Assembly (NCBI RefSeq): GCF_030708455.1
Contig: NZ_JAUYWF010000003.1
Span: 62,001 to 126,000 of the forward strand
Source of the DNA: Halomonas sp. SSL-5
GTDB lineage: Bacteria > Pseudomonadota > Gammaproteobacteria > Pseudomonadales > Halomonadaceae
Length of the DNA: 64,000 bases
Reading direction: 5' to 3'
In this document: positions 1 to 10,223 of the stretch, piece by piece
How positions within the stretch are numbered: position 1 is the first letter of the stretch
How the letters are laid out: each line of letters starts with the position of its first letter
Notes under the pieces: model-generated
What the model was told of the DNA's origin: nothing
The model's database searches: none
The model's input: only the letters and a program-made list of their open reading frames with translations
Made by a program: the position numbers and the translations under genes

Positions 1-1
1 C

Positions 2-1309
2 GAGCCGGTGCAGGTGGAATACGGCCTGCTGGTGCATCGTGAGGAGAGCGGGCGTACCTACGACCGCTTCCGCGATCGGGTGATGTTCCCGATCCGCGAT
101 ATCAAGGGGCGCACCATCGGCTTCGGCGGCCGGGTGCTGGGCGACGCCAAGCCCAAGTACCTCAACTCGCCGGAGACCCCGGTGTTCCACAAGGGGCGCG
201 AGCTATACGGCCTCTATGAGGCGCGCCAGGCCGATCATCGCCTGGAGCGGGTGGTGATCGTCGAGGGCTACATGGACGTGGTGGCCCTGGCCCAGTTCGG
301 CATCCGCAATGCGGTGGCCACCCTGGGTACCTCCACCAGCGAGGAGCATCTCGGCCGACTGTTCCGGCTGGTCAACGAGGTGGTGTTCTGCTTCGACGGT
401 GACCGTGCCGGCCGTCAGGCCGCGACAAGGGCGCTGGAAACGGTGCTGCCGCTGATGATCGATGGCCGCCAGGCACGCTTCCTGTTCCTGCCCGAGGGGG
501 AGGACCCGGACACCCTGGTGCGCCGCGAGGGCAGCGAGGCCTTCCAGGACCGCATCACCTGCGCCAGCCCGCTGTCGGAGTTCCTCTTCGACCAGGCGGC
601 GGCAGGCCGCGACCTGGCGCGCATCGAGGAGCGTGAGCGTTACGCCAGCCAGGTGCTGAAGGCGATCGGGCGCTTGCCGGAAGGGGTGCTCAGGTCGCTG
701 ATGCTGAGTGAGCTGTCGCGGCGTACCGGCGTCGAGGCGGCGAACTTCTCGGCCCTGCTGGCGAGAGGCGATGCTGCCGCGGGCCGAGAGGCGCGCGGCG
801 CACAGGCGTCGCCCGCCATGGAGGGTGATCCCATGCCGGAGTCGCCGCCACCCCGGGGCGAGAGCGGTGCAGCGTTCGCGCGTCGCCCCGGCGGGGCCTT
901 GAGCCTGATGGCGCGCGTCCTGCAGCTGCTGGTGCACGAGCCGGCGCTGGTCGAGGGGCTGCCCGGGGAGGACGACTGGTGCCCCGTGGAGGACTCGGAC
1001 GGGGCGCTGTGCCGAGAGGTGATCCGCCTGGTGCGTGCCGGGGGCTACCGCAGCCCCCAGGTGCTGCTGGCGCACTTCCATGGGACCCCGGAGGGGGAGC
1101 GCCTGGCGACGCTGGCGCGGCGCGAGCCGCTGATTTCAAAGCCTTTTAGGGCCAAGGAGTTGGAAAACTGGGTTCAGTATTTTCAACGCCACAAGCTCAA
1201 GCCGACTCGACAGCAGGAAATTGATGCATTGTTGGAGAGGCAAAGGCAGGGAGAGAGTCTTACGGATGAGGAGAGGCAGCGGTTGATGCAGTTGCTGGCT
1301 CAAGCCTAG
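2..1309 (+). CDS. dnaG: DNA primase DnaG, C-terminal part (5' end outside window)
   Basis: Primase makes the RNA primers for DNA replication and docks on the replicative helicase through its C-terminal domain. The frame is open from the window edge, so the zinc-binding domain and part of the catalytic core are missing. The TOPRIM motifs are visible: VEGYMDV, with its metal-binding Glu, and FDGDRAG, with the Asp-x-Asp pair. A variable Pro/Gly-rich linker follows (about 780-890), then the helicase-binding helical domain. From about 1131 the codons become A/T-rich compared with the upstream part, and the last 18 codons are matched by a second, homologous tail directly after the stop (see the separate entry). 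The gene precedes rpoD, the classic macromolecular-synthesis order. Identity is certain; the origin of the last 60 codons is open. Confidence 0.97.
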   Translation, partial: EPVQVEYGLLVHREESGRTYDRFRDRVMFPIRDIKGRTIGFGGRVLGDAKPKYLNSPETPVFHKGRELYGLYEARQADHRLERVVIVEGYMDVVALAQFGIRNAVATLGTSTSEEHLGRLFRLVNEVVFCFDGDRAGRQAATRALETVLPLMIDGRQARFLFLPEGEDPDTLVRREGSEAFQDRITCASPLSEFLFDQAAAGRDLARIEERERYASQVLKAIGRLPEGVLRSLMLSELSRRTGVEAANFSALLARGDAAAGREARGAQASPAMEGDPMPESPPPRGESGAAFARRPGGALSLMARVLQLLVHEPALVEGLPGEDDWCPVEDSDGALCREVIRLVRAGGYRSPQVLLAHFHGTPEGERLATLARREPLISKPFRAKELENWVQYFQRHKLKPTRQQEIDALLERQRQGESLTDEERQRLMQLLAQA

Positions 1310-1311
1310 TA

Positions 1312-1377
1312 ATTGAGCGGCTGTCGCGGGAGGAGAAGCAGCGACGGATGGCATTGATCACCGAACTGCACCGTTGA
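1312..1377 (+). pseudogene. Displaced dnaG 3' tail (second copy of the C-terminus)
   Basis: Two bases after the dnaG stop, in another frame, the sequence reads I-E-R-L-S-R-E-E-K-Q-R-R-M-A-L-I-T-E-L-H-R and a stop. It aligns with the preceding dnaG end, E-S-L-T-D-E-E-R-Q-R-L-M-Q-L-L, sharing the E.L..EE.QR.M.L pattern, and its base composition matches the bulk of dnaG better than the current dnaG end does. The likely reading is that this is the original gene end, displaced when a divergent 3' end was recombined in. It has no start codon or ribosome site of its own. Confidence 0.6.
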
Positions 1378-1617
1378 CCGGGAGGTCAAAAAAAGTGACC
1401 ACGGATTGGCCCTGCGGTTGATTTCTCTCCTAACATCCCCACATAGGAGACAGCGCTCGGCACCGGCGTAACCTGACAACCTAACACACCTGAATGACCG
1501 CGCAAATAGATCGAACTGGCGGAAAGGTGCTTTCTGCCGCTATACTGTTCGGCTTTATGAGTTTTCTCCACCCAGCGCTTCAGGTGCTTCATTCTTCTTC
1601 GTCGAGATAGGGTTTCT
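1378..1617. other. dnaG-rpoD intergenic region
   Basis: This stretch is richer in A/T than its surroundings and presumably carries the rpoD promoter. A TATACT hexamer at 1541-1546 is the best -10 candidate; no good -35 lies 16-18 bases upstream. A short inverted repeat GGTCA/TGACC with an A-rich loop sits at 1384-1400. I see no convincing gene here on either strand. Confidence 0.4.
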
Positions 1618-3450
<1,833 letters not shown>

Positions 3451-3490
3451 GGTGCGAATCGCGCCGGCTCCTGCCGGCGTTGGCGCCATG

Positions 3491-3527
3491 AAGAAGCCCC
3501 GACAGGCCAGGCCTGTCGGGGCTTCTT
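3491..3527. terminator. Bidirectional terminator after rpoD
   Basis: An 18-bp perfect inverted repeat (arms AAGAAGCCCCGACAGGCC and its complement around a single A) lies between the convergent rpoD and the membrane-protein gene. The outer A/T ends supply short U-tracts in both directions. Confidence 0.85.
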
Positions 3528-3555
3528 GTGTTGTCGGCGGCCGTGCGCCGGAGGC

Positions 3556-4212
3556 TCAGCCCGCCTTGCGCGCCAGCGCCCAGCGGCGGGCCAGCAGCAC
3601 CAGTTCGATCACCGCGATTAGCAACAGGGCGTAGCCGAACAGCTCCACCACCTCCTCGGCGGCACTCTTGAAGTCACGCAGGTAGCGATCCTGCAGGATC
3701 GCCTGCCAGAAGTCGCCACGTCCGTAGAGCCGCGAGAAGACATAGGTGGTCAGGAAGCCCGCGGCGAACAGCCCGAAGGAGAAGCTGTTGGCATAGGCGG
3801 CGAACTCGGCCATGAACCGCCGGCGCCTGCGGATGACCACGAACAGGATCGGCAGCAGCGTGAGGCTGACCAGCAGCTGCCAGGCCCCGTCGAAGACGCG
3901 AGCATCGAGCAGGGCATCCTGTTCGCGGATCAGCGAGGCAAACAGCAGGCCGAACATCAGCAGGGCGACGAGGCGCAGCTCGCGCAGCCCGAGCAGCACG
4001 TAGAGCAGCAGGGCGGAAGCGGCGGCCAGCAGGGTGGTCTGGGCCAGCTCGGTGAAGCCGCGCTCGGAGAAGCGTGCATCGGGGAAGTGGAGGGCTTCGT
4101 AGAAGACCCCCTGGGCGATACCCGCCACCAGCAGGATATAGAGCGTCGCGCGCAGGCAGACGGCGCGGAAGCCGATGGGCCAGGAGGGGTCGGGCAGAGA
4201 CTTATGGGGCAT
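3556..4212 (-). CDS. Uncharacterised multi-pass inner-membrane protein
   Basis: I do not recognise the family with confidence. The protein (218 residues from the ATG at 4212) has about six hydrophobic segments separated by short charged loops, including a basic IRRRRRF loop mid-protein and a positively charged C-terminus (LLARRWALARKAG), so it is an integral membrane protein. A longer version could start at a TTG at 4236; neither start has a clear ribosome site, and the ATG is preferred. It is convergent with rpoD and divergent from the transporter operon, so it appears to be transcribed alone. Confidence 0.6.
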   Translation of the reverse strand: MPHKSLPDPSWPIGFRAVCLRATLYILLVAGIAQGVFYEALHFPDARFSERGFTELAQTTLLAAASALLLYVLLGLRELRLVALLMFGLLFASLIREQDALLDARVFDGAWQLLVSLTLLPILFVVIRRRRRFMAEFAAYANSFSFGLFAAGFLTTYVFSRLYGRGDFWQAILQDRYLRDFKSAAEEVVELFGYALLLIAVIELVLLARRWALARKAG

Positions 4213-4380
4213 GGCGAAGTTTGGGTGTGCAGGCAATAGTGGATAGGTATTTTACCTGCCCCGTCGATCGGTGGCTAACCTTGCCGGCTAGTTGTTTGCA
4301 AACTATTGAATTTGCGGGACCTACACCATTAGTCGAGATTTTGGCCTGGCCTATTGCCGAACCGGAATCACTCCTCTAGC

Positions 4381-4394
4381 TTACGTTAACGTAA
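4381..4394. promoter_or_regulatory. Perfect palindrome upstream of the LIV-type operon (operator candidate)
   Basis: TTACGTTAACGTAA is a perfect 14-bp palindrome, 110 bases before the livG start. Such a site is typical of a dimeric repressor operator. It looks similar to what I recall of palindromes of the MerR-type regulator LiuR of branched-chain amino acid catabolism, but that link is from memory and unproven. Confidence 0.4.
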
Positions 4395-4503
4395 AGTGCC
4401 GATGCCTGATGACCCCCGCCGTCATCCCGACCACGACAGCGGCCGACAACAACGACAACAGCACCACGGCGGGTCGCGCGACGCGACCCCGAGAGGACGA
4501 TCC

Positions 4504-5277
4504 ATGACCCAGGAGTTCATACTGGAGACTCGCGGGTTGACCAAGGAGTTTCGCGGCTTCACCGCCGTGGACGACGTCAACCTGCAGGTTCAGGAGGGGC
4601 ATATCCATGCCCTGATCGGCCCCAACGGGGCCGGCAAGACCACCGTCTTCAACCTGTTGACCAAGTTCCTGCCGCCGACCCGCGGCGAGATTCTCTATCG
4701 CGGCAAGCCCATCACGCGCATGAAGGCCAACGAGATCGCGCGTCTCGGCCTGGTGCGCTCCTTCCAGATCTCCGCGGTGTTCGGCCACATGACGGCGCTG
4801 GAGAACGTGCGGGTGGCGCTGCAGCGCAAGCTGGGCACCTCCTTCCACTTCTGGAAGCCCGAGAGCAGCCTCGACCACCTCAACGACCGTGCCCTGGAGC
4901 TGCTCGCCGAGGTGGGTCTGGCCGAGTACGCCGATGTGCTCACCGTGGAGATGCCCTACGGGCGAAAGCGCGCCCTGGAGGTGGCCACCACCCTGGCGCT
5001 GGACCCCACGCTGATGCTGCTCGACGAGCCGACCCAGGGCATGGGTGCCGAGGATGTCGACCGCATCGTCGAGCTGATCCGGCGCGTCTCGAAGGGGCGC
5101 ACCGTGCTGATGGTGGAGCACAACCTGAGCGTGGTCAGCCGGCTGTGCGACCGCATCACCGTGCTGGCCCGCGGCAGCGTGCTGGCCGAGGGCGACTACC
5201 AGGAGGTCTCCCGCAATCCCCAGGTGCGCGAGGCCTACATGGGCAGCGACGCGGCGGAAGAGGAGGCCAGCGCATGA
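4504..5277 (+). CDS. livG: LIV-type (HAAT) ABC transporter ATP-binding subunit, LivG-like
   Basis: This is one of two ATPases powering import of branched-chain amino acids or a related solute by a LIV-type transporter. The 257-residue protein has Walker A GPNGAGKTT (about residues 39-47), Walker B LMLLDEPTQGM and the switch region MVEHN. The signature loop reads PYGRKRALEVA, a diverged but family-typical form. The ATG at 4504 is chosen because GAGAGGA lies just upstream and the protein then starts where LivG proteins start; a longer reading from 4396 would add a low-complexity, non-conserved stretch. Its stop overlaps the next start (ATGA), implying translational coupling. Substrate is inferred from family only; amides or urea are alternatives. 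Confidence 0.9.
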   Translation: MTQEFILETRGLTKEFRGFTAVDDVNLQVQEGHIHALIGPNGAGKTTVFNLLTKFLPPTRGEILYRGKPITRMKANEIARLGLVRSFQISAVFGHMTALENVRVALQRKLGTSFHFWKPESSLDHLNDRALELLAEVGLAEYADVLTVEMPYGRKRALEVATTLALDPTLMLLDEPTQGMGAEDVDRIVELIRRVSKGRTVLMVEHNLSVVSRLCDRITVLARGSVLAEGDYQEVSRNPQVREAYMGSDAAEEEASA

Positions 5278-6032
5278 GCCAGGCAGCCGAGGCGATCCGC
5301 GGGACTCGCGACGCCCATCCCCACCATGACGGCGCCGAGATGCTGCGGGTCAGCGACCTGCACGCCTTCTACGGCGAATCGCACATCCTCCACGGCGTCG
5401 ACTTCGACGTGAAGCGCGGCGAGCTGGTGACCCTGCTCGGTCGCAACGGCGCCGGGCGCAGCACCACCCTCAAATCGATCATGAACATGGTCGGCCGGCG
5501 TACCGGCTCGATCATGATCAACGGCAACGAGACCCTGGGCATGAAGCCCCACCGCATCCCGCGGCTGGGCATCGGCTACTGCCCCGAGGAGCGTGGCATC
5601 TTCGCGAGCCTCGATGTCGAGGAGAACCTGCTGCTGCCGCCCACGGTGCGTTCCGACGGCATGAGCCTCGACGAGATCTACGCGATGTTCCCCAACCTCT
5701 ACGAGCGGCGCCGCAGCCAGGGCACGAGGCTCTCCGGCGGCGAGCAGCAGATGCTGGCCATGGCGCGCATCCTGCGCACCGGAGCGCGGCTGCTGCTGCT
5801 CGACGAGATCACCGAGGGCCTCGCCCCGGTCATCGTCCAGGCGCTCGGCGAGGTGCTGGTCAAGCTCAAGGAGCGCGGCATGACCATCGTGCTGGTGGAG
5901 CAGAACTTCCGCTTCGCCGCCCCCTTGGCCGACCGTCACTTCGTGATGGAGCACGGTCGCATCATCGAGGAGATCAGCGCCGCCGAACTGCCGTCGCGGC
6001 GCGAGCACCTCAACAGCCTGCTGGGGGTGTGA
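5274..6032 (+). CDS. livF: LIV-type (HAAT) ABC transporter ATP-binding subunit, LivF-like, with Arg in Walker A
   Basis: This is the second ATPase of the importer. The 252-residue protein has signature RLSGGEQQMLAMARIL, Walker B LLLLDEITEGLAP and switch LVEQN. Walker A reads GRNGAGRST: Arg (residue 62) replaces the usual catalytic Lys, while the partner LivG keeps Lys. I recall the substitution in some other LivF-like proteins, so it may be a family trait rather than damage. The ATG overlaps the livG stop, and AGGAGG sits seven bases before it, inside livG. An N-terminal extension of about 20 residues (to GAEMLRVSDL) precedes the ABC domain. Confidence 0.9.
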   Translation: MSQAAEAIRGTRDAHPHHDGAEMLRVSDLHAFYGESHILHGVDFDVKRGELVTLLGRNGAGRSTTLKSIMNMVGRRTGSIMINGNETLGMKPHRIPRLGIGYCPEERGIFASLDVEENLLLPPTVRSDGMSLDEIYAMFPNLYERRRSQGTRLSGGEQQMLAMARILRTGARLLLLDEITEGLAPVIVQALGEVLVKLKERGMTIVLVEQNFRFAAPLADRHFVMEHGRIIEEISAAELPSRREHLNSLLGV

Positions 6033-6116
6033 CGGCACGCCCGTCGCCCGGCAGTTTCACCACCGCCAACCGTATCGACAACAACAAACCGCCCCGCGTG
6101 GGCCACGGAGTCAATC

Positions 6117-7337
6117 ATGACCTACAACCGCAAGATTCTCGCTTCCAGCGTTGCCCTGGCCACCGCCACCCTGATGGCCACCGGCGCCCAGGCCCAGATG
6201 AGCGATGATGCCGTGCGCATCGGCTATCTCGCCGACATGTCCGGCACCTACCGCGACCTGGCCGGCCCCGGCGGCCTCGCGGCCCTGGAGATGGCCATCG
6301 AGGACTTCGGCGGCGAGGTGAACGGTGCCCCCATCGAGGTGTTCAGCGCCGACGACCGCAACAGCGCCGACGTGGGTGCCAACACCGTGCGCGAGTGGTT
6401 CGATACCCGCAATGTCGATCTGGTCGCCGGCCTGGTGGCCTCCTCGGTCTCCATCGCCGCGACCAAGGTGATCGAGGAGAACAACGGTCTGGGCATCGTC
6501 TCCGGCTCCGCCGCCTCCAGCATCACCAACGAGCACTGCACCCCCAACCATATCCACTGGGTCTATGACACCTACCCGCTGGCCAACGGCACCGCCAAGG
6601 CGGTGGTGGAGCAGGGCGGCGACACCTGGTTCATGCTCACCGCCGACTACGCCTTCGGCCACGCCCTCGAGGCCGACGTGACCAAGGTGGTGGAGGAGAA
6701 CGGCGGCGAGATCGTCGGCGGCGTGCGTCATCCCTTCCCGACCAGCGATTTCTCCTCCTACATCCTCCAGGCCCAGGGCTCCGGCGCCAAGATCGTCGGC
6801 CTGGCCAATGCCGGCGCCGACACCGTCAACGCCATCTCCACCGCCAGCCAGTTCGGCCTGACCCAGTCCGGCCAGCAGCTCGCCGGCCTGCTGATCTTCC
6901 TCAACGACGTCCACTCCATGGGTCTCGAGGACACCCAGAACCTGCTGCTCACCACCGGCTGGTACTGGGACATGGACGACCAGGCCCGCGAATGGGCCGA
7001 CCGCTACTTCGACCGGGTGGGCGCGCGCCCGACCATGGTCCAGGCCGGCCTCTACTCCAGCACCATGCACTACCTGGAGACCGTGGCCGAGGAGGGGACC
7101 GATAACCCCGAGGCCATCCGCGCGGCCATGGCCGAGCGCCCGGTGGAGGACTTCTTCTCCCGCAACGGCCGCATCCGCGAGGATGGCCGCATGGTCCACG
7201 ACATGTACCTGGCGCGCGTGAAGACTCCCGAGGAGTCAACCGGCGAGTGGGACGTCTACGAGATCCTCGCCACCATCCCGGCAGAAGAGGCCTACCGTCC
7301 GCTCTCCGAGAGCCAGTGTGACCTGGTCAACAACTGA
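6117..7337 (+). CDS. LIV-type (HAAT) ABC transporter periplasmic substrate-binding protein
   Basis: The 406-residue protein belongs to the Leu/Ile/Val-binding type I fold (Peripla_BP_6). A signal peptide (about residues 1-26, ending GAQA) directs it to the periplasm, where it captures substrate for the LivH/LivM channel. The N-terminal VRIGYLADMSG and the segment SGSAASSITNEHC, where the first ligand-contacting lobe usually lies, are visible. It lies 84 bases after livF and is separated from livH by a very stable hairpin (7352-7373), consistent with a higher level of binding protein than of membrane subunits. Substrate cannot be read from the sequence. Confidence 0.88.
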   Translation: MTYNRKILASSVALATATLMATGAQAQMSDDAVRIGYLADMSGTYRDLAGPGGLAALEMAIEDFGGEVNGAPIEVFSADDRNSADVGANTVREWFDTRNVDLVAGLVASSVSIAATKVIEENNGLGIVSGSAASSITNEHCTPNHIHWVYDTYPLANGTAKAVVEQGGDTWFMLTADYAFGHALEADVTKVVEENGGEIVGGVRHPFPTSDFSSYILQAQGSGAKIVGLANAGADTVNAISTASQFGLTQSGQQLAGLLIFLNDVHSMGLEDTQNLLLTTGWYWDMDDQAREWADRYFDRVGARPTMVQAGLYSSTMHYLETVAEEGTDNPEAIRAAMAERPVEDFFSRNGRIREDGRMVHDMYLARVKTPEESTGEWDVYEILATIPAEEAYRPLSESQCDLVNN

Positions 7338-7351
7338 GCGGATGCGGAACC

Positions 7352-7373
7352 GGCGGCGGCTTCGGCCGCCGCC
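7352..7373 (+). promoter_or_regulatory. Intercistronic UUCG hairpin between binding protein and permease genes
   Basis: A 9-bp stem GGCGGCGGC/GCCGCCGCC is closed by a C(UUCG)G tetraloop, one of the most stable RNA hairpins. There is no U-run, so it is more likely an mRNA-stabilising or partly attenuating element than a full terminator. Confidence 0.6.
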
Positions 7374-7394
7374 AGCTGACGGGAGGTCCATGAC

Positions 7395-8282
7395 ATGACA
7401 ATGATTTTCGGGGTGCCGTTGATGGTGTTCATGGGTCAGCTGATGCTGGGCCTGATCAACGGCGCCTTCTATGCCCTGCTCAGCCTGGGGCTGGCGGTGA
7501 TCTTCGGCCTGCTGAAGATCGTCAACTTCGCCCACGGTGCCATGTACATGCTGGGCGCCTTCGTGGCCCTGCTGGGCCTGCAGCACCTGGGGCTCAACTA
7601 CTGGGCGGCGCTGCTGGTGGTGCCGCTGGTGGTAGGCGGGCTGGGCATGCTGATCGAGCGCTTCATCCTGCGCCGCATCGCCCACCTCGACCATCTCTAC
7701 GGGCTGCTGCTCACCTTCGGCCTGGCGCTGATCTTCGAGGGCACCCTGATCAATTTCTTCGGTGTCTCGGGCTCGAGCTATCCCACGCCCGCGGCCCTGG
7801 AAGGCGGGATGAACCTCGGCTTCATGTTCCTGCCCATCTATCGCGGCTGGGTACTGCTGGCGGCGCTGGTGGTCTGCCTGGCTACCTGGTTCATCATCGA
7901 GCGCACCCGCCTGGGCGCCTACCTGCGCGCCGGCACCGAGAACCCGTCGCTGATGCAGGCCTTCGGGGTCAACGTGCCCCAGCTGATCACCCTGACCTAC
8001 GGCTTCGGGGTGGCCCTGGCCGCCTTCGCCGGGGTGCTGGCCGCGCCGCTCTACCCGGTGTCGCCGACCATGGGCTCGAGCCTTTTGATCGTGGTCTTCG
8101 CCGTGGTGGTGATCGGTGGCATGGGCTCGATCATCGGTGCGGTCATCACCGGCCTGGCCATGGGCCTGATCGAGGGCCTGACCAAGGTCTATTATCCCGA
8201 GGCCGCCAACACCGTGATCTTCGTGGTGATGGTGGTCGTCCTGATGCTGCGTCCCGCGGGACTCTTCGGCAAGGAGGCTTGA
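7395..8282 (+). CDS. livH: LIV-type (HAAT) ABC transporter permease, LivH-like
   Basis: This is an inner-membrane channel subunit pairing with LivM. The 295-residue, very hydrophobic protein has the family hallmarks: GLINGAFYALLSLGLAVIFGLLKIVNFAHGAMYMLGAF at the N-terminus, the cytoplasmic loop RTRLGAYLRAGTENPSLMQAFGVN that contacts the ATPases, and the C-terminal GGMGSIIGAVITGLAMGLIEGL. GGGAGG lies eight bases before the ATG at 7395; an earlier overlapping ATG at 7390 stops at once. Four bases separate it from livM. Confidence 0.92.
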   Translation: MTMIFGVPLMVFMGQLMLGLINGAFYALLSLGLAVIFGLLKIVNFAHGAMYMLGAFVALLGLQHLGLNYWAALLVVPLVVGGLGMLIERFILRRIAHLDHLYGLLLTFGLALIFEGTLINFFGVSGSSYPTPAALEGGMNLGFMFLPIYRGWVLLAALVVCLATWFIIERTRLGAYLRAGTENPSLMQAFGVNVPQLITLTYGFGVALAAFAGVLAAPLYPVSPTMGSSLLIVVFAVVVIGGMGSIIGAVITGLAMGLIEGLTKVYYPEAANTVIFVVMVVVLMLRPAGLFGKEA

Positions 8283-8286
8283 CGCC

Positions 8287-9270
8287 ATGTCGGCAACCCA
8301 GACCCTGACGCCCGCCATGCAGCGCCGCCGCCAGGCCAAGCTGCGTCGCAACGCCCTCTACCTGGTGCTGATCGTCATCGCCCTGGTGGCGCCCTTCGTG
8401 GCCTACCCGGTGTTCCTGATGAAGGTGCTGTGCTTCGCGCTGTTCGCCTGCGCCTTCAACCTGCTGCTCGGCTACGCCGGCCTGCTCTCCTTCGGGCATG
8501 CCGCCTTCCTGGCCACCGGTGGCTACTTCACCGGCATCATGCTGGCCAGCTACCCGGGGTTGACCCCGGAGTTGGGCATCCTGATCGGCACCTTCGCCGC
8601 CGTGGTGCTGGGCACCCTGTTCGGCGCCCTGGCGATCCGCCGCCAGGGGATCTACTTCGCCATGGTGACCCTGGCGCTGGCGCAGATGATGTTCTTCTTC
8701 TTCGTCCAGGCGCCCTTCACCGGCGGCGAGGACGGCCTGCACGGGGTGCCGCGGGGCGAGCTGTTCGGGCTGATCAGCCTCTCCAGCAACCTCAACATGT
8801 ACTACTTCGTGCTGGCGGTGTTCGTGATCGGCTTCGCCATCATCCAGCGTACCGTGCACTCGCCCTACGGCCAGGTGCTCAAGGCGATCCGCGAGAACGA
8901 ACCGCGGGCCGTGTCGCTGGGCTACAACGTCGACGCCTACAAGCTGGTGGCCTTCGTGCTCTCCGCGGGCCTGGCCGGCCTGGCGGGGTCCACCAAGACG
9001 GTGGTGTTCCAGCTCGCCTCGCTGACCGACGCCCACTGGCACATGTCCGGCGAGGTGATCCTGATGACCCTGCTGGGCGGGGTGGGCACGCTGTTCGGCC
9101 CGCTGGTGGGGGCCGGGGTGGTAGTCAGCCTGCAGACCCAGCTGGCCCAGTCGCCGCTGGGCAACTGGGTGAGCGTGATCCTCGGCGCCATCTTCGTGAT
9201 CTGCGTGCTGAGCTTCCGCAGCGGCATCGTCGGCGAGATCCAGAAGATCGTGAAGAAGAACTTCAAGTAA
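8287..9270 (+). CDS. livM: LIV-type (HAAT) ABC transporter permease, LivM-like
   Basis: This is the second channel subunit (327 residues). About eight to ten membrane segments are seen, with the family motifs LLGYAGLLSFGHAAFLATGGYF, AIRRQGIYFAMVTLALAQM and the ATPase-coupling loop SPYGQVLKAIRENEPRAVSLGYNV. AAGGAGG precedes the ATG. The stop overlaps the 3' end of the convergent lysR gene by eight bases, so the operon's terminator lies inside the lysR coding region. Confidence 0.92.
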   Translation: MSATQTLTPAMQRRRQAKLRRNALYLVLIVIALVAPFVAYPVFLMKVLCFALFACAFNLLLGYAGLLSFGHAAFLATGGYFTGIMLASYPGLTPELGILIGTFAAVVLGTLFGALAIRRQGIYFAMVTLALAQMMFFFFVQAPFTGGEDGLHGVPRGELFGLISLSSNLNMYYFVLAVFVIGFAIIQRTVHSPYGQVLKAIRENEPRAVSLGYNVDAYKLVAFVLSAGLAGLAGSTKTVVFQLASLTDAHWHMSGEVILMTLLGGVGTLFGPLVGAGVVVSLQTQLAQSPLGNWVSVILGAIFVICVLSFRSGIVGEIQKIVKKNFK

Positions 9271-10207
9271 GCCCGGCTTCGCTCTCCGGATTCACGGCGC
9301 CCTGCGGGGCGCCGTCTTGTTGGGGGCGGGGCAGGCTGCCCGGCAGTCGCGTCACCAGGTGGTCGAGGAAGCGCTGCAGCTTGGGGGAGCGCTGGCGGTG
9401 ACGCGGAAAGACCGCCCATACCGCGGTGTCGGCGTGGCGGTAGGCGTCGAGCACGGCGATCAGTGTCCCTCTGGCCAGGTGCTCCTCCACGTAATAGTCG
9501 GGCAGCTGGGCCAGGCCCAATCCCTTGAGGGCGGCGTCGAGCAGGGCGGGGCCGGAGTTGGCTCGCCAGCACCCCTGCACGCGTACCTCGCGGCGCACCC
9601 CATCCACGGCGAAGCGCCAGTGGTCGCGGCTGCCGATCAGGCAGCGGTGTCGGGAGAGCTCGTCCAGGGCGTAGGGCTGGGAGATATGCGCGAAGTAGGC
9701 CGGCGCCCCCACCACGTACTCGCGACGCTCGCACAGGCGTCGTGCCACCAGGCTGGAATCCTCCAGTCGGCCCATGCGGATCGCCACGTCGAAGCCCTCG
9801 TCGATGATATCCACCCGGCGATTGGTGAAGTGCATGCGGATCTCCAGCTGCGGGTGTGCAAGCTGGAAATCGTTGACCAGCGGCGCGATGAAGCGCTCAC
9901 CGAAGGTGGTGGCCGAGGTCAGGGAAAGGCGTCCCCGGGGGCGGTCCTGCAGGTCGCCGATCGCCGCCTCGGCCTCGCGGAAGCCATCGAACAGCTGTCG
10001 ACACTGGCGGTAGTAGAGGGCGCCGGCGTCGGTCAGGTGGATCTGGCGGGTGGTGCGGTAGAGCAGGGCAGTGCCCAGCCGCTGCTCCAGTTGCGCCACC
10101 AGCCGGCTGACGTGGGAGGGCGACACCGACAGCTCCCGCGCCGCGGCGACGAAGGTGCCCAGACGCACCACCTCGACGAAGGCCTCGATACGATCCCAGC
10201 GCTGCAT
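9263..10207 (-). CDS. LysR-family transcriptional regulator
   Basis: The 314-residue protein has an N-terminal winged helix-turn-helix (GTFVAAARELSVSPSHVSRLVAQLEQRLGTALLYRTTRQIHLTDAG, about residues 17-62) and a LysR substrate-binding domain. Such tetramers usually activate a divergent target gene and repress their own. GGAGGG lies before the ATG on the minus strand. The divergent neighbour is the formaldehyde dehydrogenase gene, 119 bases away, and an ATTG-N11-CAAT site lies between them. Control of formaldehyde oxidation is therefore the natural inference; the effector is unknown. Confidence 0.92.
   Translation of the reverse strand: MQRWDRIEAFVEVVRLGTFVAAARELSVSPSHVSRLVAQLEQRLGTALLYRTTRQIHLTDAGALYYRQCRQLFDGFREAEAAIGDLQDRPRGRLSLTSATTFGERFIAPLVNDFQLAHPQLEIRMHFTNRRVDIIDEGFDVAIRMGRLEDSSLVARRLCERREYVVGAPAYFAHISQPYALDELSRHRCLIGSRDHWRFAVDGVRREVRVQGCWRANSGPALLDAALKGLGLAQLPDYYVEEHLARGTLIAVLDAYRHADTAVWAVFPRHRQRSPKLQRFLDHLVTRLPGSLPRPQQDGAPQGAVNPESEAGLT
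9294..9315 (+). terminator. Terminator of the LIV-type operon, inside the convergent lysR gene
   Basis: A 9-bp stem (ACGGCGCCC/GGGCGCCGT, loop TGCG) is followed by CTTGTT, 24 bases after the livM stop. It encodes part of the LysR C-terminus on the other strand. Confidence 0.6.
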
Positions 10208-10223
10208 ACACCCTCCGATGACG

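Noticed and set aside
4339-4366. Possible sigma-54 promoter upstream of livG (TGGCC...TTGCC)
   Set aside because: The spacing between the GG and GC elements is one base too long for a sigma-54 site.
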